Origin: Runella sp. SP2
GTDB lineage: Bacteria > Bacteroidota > Bacteroidia > Cytophagales > Spirosomataceae
Reading direction: 5' to 3'
DNA: 64,000 nt
NCBI RefSeq assembly: GCF_003711225.1
Contig: NZ_CP031030.1
Coordinates: 4,092,001 to 4,156,000 of the forward strand
The notes under the pieces are model-generated. The model made no database searches. It saw only the letters and a list, made by a program, of their open reading frames with translations, and was not told the origin of the DNA. The position numbers were made by a program, and so were the translations under genes. Below, piece after piece: positions 58,984-64,000 of this stretch (its first letter is position 1; every line of letters starts with the position of its first letter).

Positions 58984-60489
58984 CTACTCCACTCCCAAAA
59001 GGGTCAAAGCAGCGCGGGCTTTATTGTCCACGCTGTTTTTGTATTCATGCTTAGGATAATTAAGTGCTTGTTGAAAGTACTGAATGGCTTTGGACTTTTG
59101 TCCTTTGGCTTGATAAATATATCCCAATTGCAAGGCCGACGTAGCCCCAAAATACAAACCCTGCATCTGGCTCAACACCATCGCCCGTTCGTAATTGGGA
59201 ATAGCCGCCTCGGTATGTTCTTGACGTTGAAAAATACGTCCCAACCGATAACGGTATTCGGCACGGTCTCTACCGTTATCAAACGATGCTTCATTGACGT
59301 TTTTGAGCGTTGCCGCCGCTTCCTCCAAATAACCGCCATCAAACGACAAGCGTGCTTTCATCAGAATTTTTTGCTGGGCTGAAATCAATCCTTTGGTATA
59401 GTTTTCGGCAAACTTCAACGCTGCTTTGTCCGACTCCACGTAGGTAGCACCAACTTTGCTGATTTTCCTTAAAAATACGTTGGCTTCGACATCCTCACCC
59501 GCCAGCCAATGGCTTAAAAACAGTTTCAAATAGGTGTCTTTCAGGAAATTTTGACCTTTGTATTGTCCTAAAAACTCGTTCAACTGGGTTCGGGCAGCGG
59601 CGTAGTGGCCTTTTTGAAGCAAAATTTCACCTTCCAAATAATCCAAAAATGGAAACGCGAAGTAAGCACTTCCTTTGGGACGTTGTTTGAGCAAACCAAG
59701 CGCTTGTTCACCTCTACCGTCTTTCATCGAAACCGTTGTTCCAAAAAAATGCAGCAACAGGTTATCGGGTTGACTATGTACCAGTTGTAGAAGCTCCGTA
59801 TTTTGTTTTTCGGCGTAGGTTAAAATGTACGCGTGCAGCAACGTTTGAATCAACTGCGCTTCCAACGAAAACACCTTATCTTGCTGAATCACCCGCTGCA
59901 CTTCGCGCAGTCCTTGGGGGATATTACCCTTCAAACCCAACAACTTAGCCACCCATTGGTAACTCTGCGGTGCCGAGCCAATTAGGACATGTAACAACCC
60001 TAACGACTTATAAGTAGGTACGAAATCGGGATATAGGCGCGCATTTTCGGCCAGTAAACGATAGGCTTTAATAATATCCCAAGAGGCACTCATTTCTTTC
60101 CCGAACTTGAGTTTAATAAATGCCCACTGGAGGCGTATTTCGGCTTGCACAAAACGCTGATACGGCGACGAACTCGGCTGGTCGTCGAGCCACGAAAGGC
60201 GCTTGTCTTCGTTGGGAGAAAGTTGTTCAAACAGGGTTTTATTATCGCTCACTAGCAACGTCACCATGTCGGTGTAATTTTCGACGTAGATGCCAAAGGC
60301 GTTTTTGATTTTGTCGTTAGCAAGGTACTGCCGAGCCGCGGTTACTTTTAGTTTAAAAGCCTCATTGTAGGCTTTTTGTGCATTGGAAGTGAGGGTATAG
60401 GGGGAATTTTGGGCGAAAGATGAAAAAATATAGAATGTAGAATGTAGAATGTAACATAAAACTACAAAAGGCAAACCTGTCTTTTTCAC
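58984..60489 (-). CDS. secreted TPR-repeat protein
   Basis: 501 residues. Signal peptide about 1-27 (LPFVVLCYILHSTFYIFSSF, then AQ); unusually, the DNA for residues 12-20 is built of tandem ATTCTAC units. The rest is helical, with many TPR-like repeats, clear in the last third: AEYRYLGRIFQRQEHTEAAI-type and AIQYFQQALNYPKHEYK. Exported helical repeat protein, probably for protein-protein contact in the periplasm; no enzyme domain. Overlaps the Uma2-like stop by four bases. Confidence 0.78.
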   Translation of the reverse strand: MKKTGLPFVVLCYILHSTFYIFSSFAQNSPYTLTSNAQKAYNEAFKLKVTAARQYLANDKIKNAFGIYVENYTDMVTLLVSDNKTLFEQLSPNEDKRLSWLDDQPSSSPYQRFVQAEIRLQWAFIKLKFGKEMSASWDIIKAYRLLAENARLYPDFVPTYKSLGLLHVLIGSAPQSYQWVAKLLGLKGNIPQGLREVQRVIQQDKVFSLEAQLIQTLLHAYILTYAEKQNTELLQLVHSQPDNLLLHFFGTTVSMKDGRGEQALGLLKQRPKGSAYFAFPFLDYLEGEILLQKGHYAAARTQLNEFLGQYKGQNFLKDTYLKLFLSHWLAGEDVEANVFLRKISKVGATYVESDKAALKFAENYTKGLISAQQKILMKARLSFDGGYLEEAAATLKNVNEASFDNGRDRAEYRYRLGRIFQRQEHTEAAIPNYERAMVLSQMQGLYFGATSALQLGYIYQAKGQKSKAIQYFQQALNYPKHEYKNSVDNKARAALTLLGVE

Positions 60490-61115
60490 AATTTGAACCC
60501 GTCTTTTTGGAGTAAATTCGCCAATGAAAACTGGTACTCACCGAGTAAAGTCACATTCTTGTCCCAATCGGAAAGAACCCAATCTTGATTTGGATGGGCA
60601 ACCAACATTTTTTTCCCACCCGAAAAAAACCAAACGACTTCTTTTGTGCCAAAATCCAAGAGTTTTTTTGTTTTCATCGAATAATAATCTATTTCTGAAA
60701 TACCAAAACTATTGGTATCAGCTTCAATATCCACTTCAATTACCACAAGCGGTGGGATGTCAAAATACTTGTTTTTTGGAGTTTTTCCCTGTAAGGTGGA
60801 CTTTTCATAAATGGCAATGTCGGCAGATAAATTGCTTCTCTTTTTGGTATGGAGTCCTACCTCATTACTCCCAACGATGAATTTGTCATCGTCAATGTTT
60901 TTAATTAAAAATTTGAGCAGACAAGCTACAATAATAAATTGGGTATCACTTTCCCCCATAATCTCTTCGTGTGTTTTCAATCCATTCATCACCTCTTTAT
61001 AACCACGATAATACATAGGCTTGCCATCGTATTCTTCATAAATCAACGATTTCGGAATCTCGTGTTTGGCAAACTTTGTACGGAGGCGTTTGCGTTTAGA
61101 CTGAACCACAACCAT
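60486..61115 (-). CDS. Uma2/DUF820 restriction endonuclease-like protein
   Basis: 209 residues from ATG 61115 (an upstream frame adds 11). The PD-(D/E)XK core is in SADIAIYEKSTLQG and LVVIEVDIEAD, as in DUF820 (Uma2) proteins. These have the nuclease fold but their activity is not established for most. It follows the GreA-like gene (43 bases) and precedes the TPR gene with a four-base overlap; the neighbours give no clear clue. Not linked to a methylase, so not a restriction-modification system. Confidence 0.8.
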   Translation of the reverse strand: MVVVQSKRKRLRTKFAKHEIPKSLIYEEYDGKPMYYRGYKEVMNGLKTHEEIMGESDTQFIIVACLLKFLIKNIDDDKFIVGSNEVGLHTKKRSNLSADIAIYEKSTLQGKTPKNKYFDIPPLVVIEVDIEADTNSFGISEIDYYSMKTKKLLDFGTKEVVWFFSGGKKMLVAHPNQDWVLSDWDKNVTLLGEYQFSLANLLQKDGFKL

Positions 61116-61157
61116 AATGTAATCTTTTTTAGTAACCAAAGATAGCAAAAACCTTTC

Positions 61158-61601
61158 TCAAATGAGAGCTTCAATAAGCCCTTTTTTCTGTTGAAACAAG
61201 AACGAATCGCCCGCTTGCTTGCCCATCAACGACGCTCCCAAAGGCGACTGCGGCGACATAGCAATCACTTTTTGGCCTTCTACTACCACCATACCTGCAC
61301 TGACGGAGACAAAAAACACCCCCACCGACGTCGTAACCAACGCTCCCAACCCCACGCGTTGAAACTCAAAATCGGGGTCGATGCGATCGAGAACGGCGCG
61401 TTCTTGCCTAAGTTGATCAAAAAGTTGGGCGTGGCGATCGCGCTCAATTTGGGCCATCGCCCGCCCCGTTTCGTACTTATCGCCCGCCGAGCTTTTGGTT
61501 TCTTCGTTGGCCGAGTCTTGGGCGTTTTGCATCGCCTCCTGCGCCGCCTGCACGCGGGTATCAAACTGCGTTTTTAGCAGCGTAAGTAATTGTTGTTTCA
61601 A
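61158..61601 (-). CDS. GreA/GreB-like protein
   Basis: 147 residues: an N-terminal helical hairpin with DSANEETKSSAGDKYETGRA and a C-terminal beta domain ending SPLGASLMGKQAGDSF, which is the GreA/GreB/Rnk C-terminal signature. Smaller and more diverged than a standard GreA, so it may bind RNA polymerase without cleavage activity; the acidic hairpin tip of GreA is not obvious. Sometimes mislabelled 3-oxoacyl-ACP synthase. Starts five bases after the aldo/keto reductase gene. Confidence 0.65.
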   Translation of the reverse strand: MKQQLLTLLKTQFDTRVQAAQEAMQNAQDSANEETKSSAGDKYETGRAMAQIERDRHAQLFDQLRQERAVLDRIDPDFEFQRVGLGALVTTSVGVFFVSVSAGMVVVEGQKVIAMSPQSPLGASLMGKQAGDSFLFQQKKGLIEALI

Positions 61602-61606
61602 CGTAA

Positions 61607-62629
61607 TTAGAGACGGTGATTAATGATATTATCGTACATTCCAGCAAATGCCGATTGCTTTACTCCTTCCGACGAAAGAAAATCGTGCGGAAATCCTAAT
61701 TCTATTTTACTTATTTCGTTTAAACGCGTCATAATTTCGTCAGGAATCACAAAATCGAGGCATTTGAGCGAATCTTGGAGCTGTTCTACGCGTTTTGCCC
61801 CCACAATTGGCATCACATTTGACACCCGTTGACGCACCCAGTTAATCGCTACTTGCGTAGGCGTAACACCCAGTTCGTGCGCTACATCCACTACCTCTTG
61901 CGCAATGTCGCTGCTGCGTTCGCTACGTCGAAGGCTGTTTTCGGGCACACGGCCTGTTTCACCGCGCAAATACTTACCCGTGAGCGCTCCTCCACCAATG
62001 ACTCCCCAAGGCGTCACGGCCATGTCAAGAGCCTGGGCCATCGGAAGTAAGTCACGTTCAGCACCGCGTTGTAAAAGTGAATACTCTACTTGAAGCGCCA
62101 CAAATTGACTCCAGCCGCGCAACTCCGCCAGCATATTAGAACGCGAAATCACCCACGCAGGTGTGTCCGAAATCCCGACGTAATGTACCTTTCCACTCCG
62201 AACCAAATCATCCAATCCGCGCATCACTTCGTCAACGGGCGTCGTAAACTCCCACATGTGTACCCAAAAAACGTCGATATAATCGGTATGGAGGCGTTTG
62301 AGGCTTTCATTGACCGAACGAATCATGTTTTTGCGGTGGTTTCCTGCGTAGTTAGGGTCACCATTTCGGTCGTACAAGGTATATTTAGTCGAAACGACAA
62401 AATGGTCACGGTCGGCTGAGATAAAATCCCCTAGGAAAGTCTCCGACGTTCCTTCGGTGTAGCGGTTGGCTGTATCAAGGAAATTACCGCCTGCGTTGGC
62501 GTAGGCTTCAAAAATCTTTTTGCTTTCATGTTTGTCGGCTCCCCAGCCCCATTCGGTACCAAAAGTCATTGTACCGAGGCACAATTCTGATACGCGAAGG
62601 CCAGATTTTCCCAATAATTTGAATTTCAT
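61607..62629 (-). CDS. aldo/keto reductase
   Basis: 340 residues, TIM-barrel AKR. Tetrad residues visible: Asp in GGNFLDTANRYTEG with Tyr close by, Lys in VVSTKYTL, and His in DVFWVHMWEF; NADPH-binding PIVGAKRVEQLQD near the C-terminus. It reduces aldehydes or ketones; substrate unknown. First gene of the four-gene minus-strand set with GreA-like, Uma2-like and TPR genes. Confidence 0.9.
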   Translation of the reverse strand: MKFKLLGKSGLRVSELCLGTMTFGTEWGWGADKHESKKIFEAYANAGGNFLDTANRYTEGTSETFLGDFISADRDHFVVSTKYTLYDRNGDPNYAGNHRKNMIRSVNESLKRLHTDYIDVFWVHMWEFTTPVDEVMRGLDDLVRSGKVHYVGISDTPAWVISRSNMLAELRGWSQFVALQVEYSLLQRGAERDLLPMAQALDMAVTPWGVIGGGALTGKYLRGETGRVPENSLRRSERSSDIAQEVVDVAHELGVTPTQVAINWVRQRVSNVMPIVGAKRVEQLQDSLKCLDFVIPDEIMTRLNEISKIELGFPHDFLSSEGVKQSAFAGMYDNIINHRL

Positions 62630-62720
62630 AGAGTCATAGTTTGTTTAATGAGGGTGGGCAAAGAAAACAAATCTTTGCTCAAAACTACACAGAAAAAACC
62701 ACTTATACCCTTAACAAGCC

Positions 62721-63467
62721 ATGTGTTTTCGCAATTCATTGACCGCTACTGTTGAAGAAATGGAGAAGCATTTTGAGGTACAAAAACAGGCCAAAACCGT
62801 TGAATTTGAACCTATTTACCACGCTAATGGCTTCGACTATCCCATCTGGCCAATCATCACCGCCCAAGCTCCGCACTGTTTGCAATTTTTTCATTGGGGA
62901 TTGGTTCCAAGGTGGGCGCGCAGCCCTCAAGAAGCCCTTGAACTACGCAGCAATACTTTGAATGCTAAAATCGAAACTCTCGACGAAAAGCCCTCGTTTA
63001 AGTACGCCCTCCAACACGCTCAACGCTGCCTCATTCCTTCTACTGGCTTTTTTGAATGGCAAACCGTCGGGAAGCAAAAATACCCCTATTTTATCCATCT
63101 GAACAACCAACCCCTTTTTGCCATGGCAGGAATATGGGAAACGTGGCATAATCCTGCCCAAACCAATGATGTTTGGCATACATTTAGCATTATTACGACC
63201 GATGCTAATCCGCTCATGGCACGCATTCACAACACAAAGCAGCGAATGCCCGTTATTATACCAAAAGAGCTAGAAGCGATTTGGCTTAATACCCAATCGG
63301 ATGCTTTTGACCTTGAATTGTTTAAAAGACCAATTGACGATGCCACGATGGAAGCGTTTACGATTGGCAAGTCGATAAGCGACCCAAAAAGCCAATCTAA
63401 CATACCCGAAGTATTGACACGCGTTTCGTACCCTGAACTATCGCATCAGCAATTGAGTTTGTTCTAA
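62721..63467 (+). CDS. SRAP/HMCES-type DNA-protein crosslink shield protein
   Basis: 248 residues. Cys2 directly after the initiator Met, LNAKIETLDEKPSFKYA (the Asn/Arg-rich part), GFFEW with catalytic Glu, and IHNTKQRMPVI with catalytic His are the SRAP signature. The family (YedK, HMCES) forms a thiazolidine bond with abasic sites in single-stranded DNA. The Met must be removed for Cys2 to react. No SOS box was searched for. Followed by three palindromes. Confidence 0.92.
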   Translation: MCFRNSLTATVEEMEKHFEVQKQAKTVEFEPIYHANGFDYPIWPIITAQAPHCLQFFHWGLVPRWARSPQEALELRSNTLNAKIETLDEKPSFKYALQHAQRCLIPSTGFFEWQTVGKQKYPYFIHLNNQPLFAMAGIWETWHNPAQTNDVWHTFSIITTDANPLMARIHNTKQRMPVIIPKELEAIWLNTQSDAFDLELFKRPIDDATMEAFTIGKSISDPKSQSNIPEVLTRVSYPELSHQQLSLF

Positions 63468-63484
63468 TTACTTTTGCCTGTGAA

Positions 63485-63590
63485 GGAGGTTGCTCACAAC
63501 CTCCCTATTACGCAAAAGCTGACACATACTAAACAATACGCGGTTGTGAGCAACCGCTGACGCATATTAGTCGGTTGTAAGCAACCGACT
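63485..63590. repeat. REP-like palindrome cluster E (three covarying copies)
   Basis: GGAGGTTGCTCACAACCTCC at 63485-63504, GCGGTTGTGAGCAACCGC at 63540-63556, and at 63569-63590 a nine-base stem opening AGTCGGTTG with loop TAAG. Core GGTTG-loop-CAACC is shared with clusters A-D, while the outer pairs change together on both arms. Confidence 0.8.
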
Positions 63591-63607
63591 TCACAAATAC
63601 TTTAATT

Positions 63608-64000
63608 ATGCTAAGTCGTAAACTTCTTTTCTGGATGGGTTTGGTGCTTCTGACGGGAAGCCTTTCCTCATGTTTTCGGTCGTGGCGAAAAAACGACCGT
63701 GACATTCGCGAACACTACGCCAATCGCCCCGTCAAACCTACTTTTTACACCATTCAAAACGACAGTCTCAAGCTTTTTGCAGCTACTACGGGCGCCGACA
63801 CCCTTCCTCCGCTGTTGCTCATTCACGGAGCACCTGGGGCTTGGTACGGGTACATGAACATGGTCGATGATTCTTTGCTACAAAGTCGTTTTCACATTAT
63901 TGCCATCGACCGCCTGGGCTACAACCATTCGAGTTTACGTAAAAAGCGCTTTGTAACCTCCATCGAAACCCAAGCCAAAGCGGCGATGTTGACCCTTTCG
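63608..64000 (+). CDS. alpha/beta hydrolase lipoprotein (3' partial)
   Basis: 131 codons are visible and the frame runs off the window. A hydrophobic start with lipobox-like LTGSLSSC (Cys at residue 22) indicates an anchored lipoprotein. LLLIHGAPGAWYGYM carries the HGxPG oxyanion loop and IIAIDRLGYNHSSL the strand before the nucleophile region; the Ser nucleophile is beyond the end. Proline iminopeptidase, epoxide hydrolase or esterase type is open. Confidence 0.82.
   Translation, partial: MLSRKLLFWMGLVLLTGSLSSCFRSWRKNDRDIREHYANRPVKPTFYTIQNDSLKLFAATTGADTLPPLLLIHGAPGAWYGYMNMVDDSLLQSRFHIIAIDRLGYNHSSLRKKRFVTSIETQAKAAMLTLS

Overview
The window looks like a chromosomal segment of a Bacteroidota bacterium, most likely of the order Cytophagales (a Runella- or Spirosoma-like member of Spirosomataceae; the family is an inference). 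Pointers are the repeated promoter element TAnnTTTG, typical of the Bacteroidota sigma factor, almost no Shine-Dalgarno sites, a fused CcoN-CcoO oxidase, a CrtY-type lycopene cyclase, a 3-coathanger sorting-type domain, and many small families common in this phylum. No rRNA, tRNA, CRISPR array, integrase or transposase was seen.

Layout. 1-5.7 kb: an A+T-rich, cassette-like run of unrelated small genes (TPR tail, GNAT, two MDR reductases, HxlR, VOC, DUF1801) separated by structured or repeated intergenic DNA. 5.7-20 kb: accessory metabolism and resistance-like genes: a metallo-beta-lactamase lacking its first zinc motif, an Arr rifampin ADP-ribosyltransferase with a helical N-terminal domain, an ABC-F protein behind a hairpin leader, an HxlR/DoxX/pirin locus with a clear operator, and a DeoR/MFS pair. 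20-33 kb: cell-wall and envelope enzymes (NlpC/P60, DUF1460), BaiN-like flavoprotein, anchored nuclease, OsmC, an operon ending in lipA, lycopene cyclase, a second pirin, a GNAT pseudogene, nagB and an acyltransferase.

33-48 kb is the most coherent block: ccoI, then (after a 1.7 kb interruption by a single-chain HigB-HigA protein and a membrane protein) ccoS, ccoNO, ccoQP, ccoG, ccoH, a TauE/SafE-like protein, hemN, and a PAS histidine kinase followed by a response regulator fused to a CRP-type DNA-binding module. Three promoters (ccoI, ccoS-NO, hemN) carry TGAC-N4-GTCA-type palindromes whose centres lie exactly 29.5 bp from the -7 element, which points to one low-oxygen regulon; the REC-CRP protein encoded at its end is the natural candidate regulator.

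48-64 kb: housekeeping and signalling: ABC-F, a secreted PQQ-type sugar dehydrogenase, a FemAB/GNAT protein, a USP-like protein, an OmpR-type two-component pair, glnS, a PTPS-II-type pterin gene with folE, a TPR protein, a Uma2-like protein, a GreA-like protein, an aldo/keto reductase, an SRAP protein and the start of an alpha/beta-hydrolase lipoprotein.

Across the whole window a short palindrome, core GGTTG-TGAG-CAACC, occurs at least twelve times in intergenic DNA with compensatory changes in its stem, so it behaves as a REP-like family.
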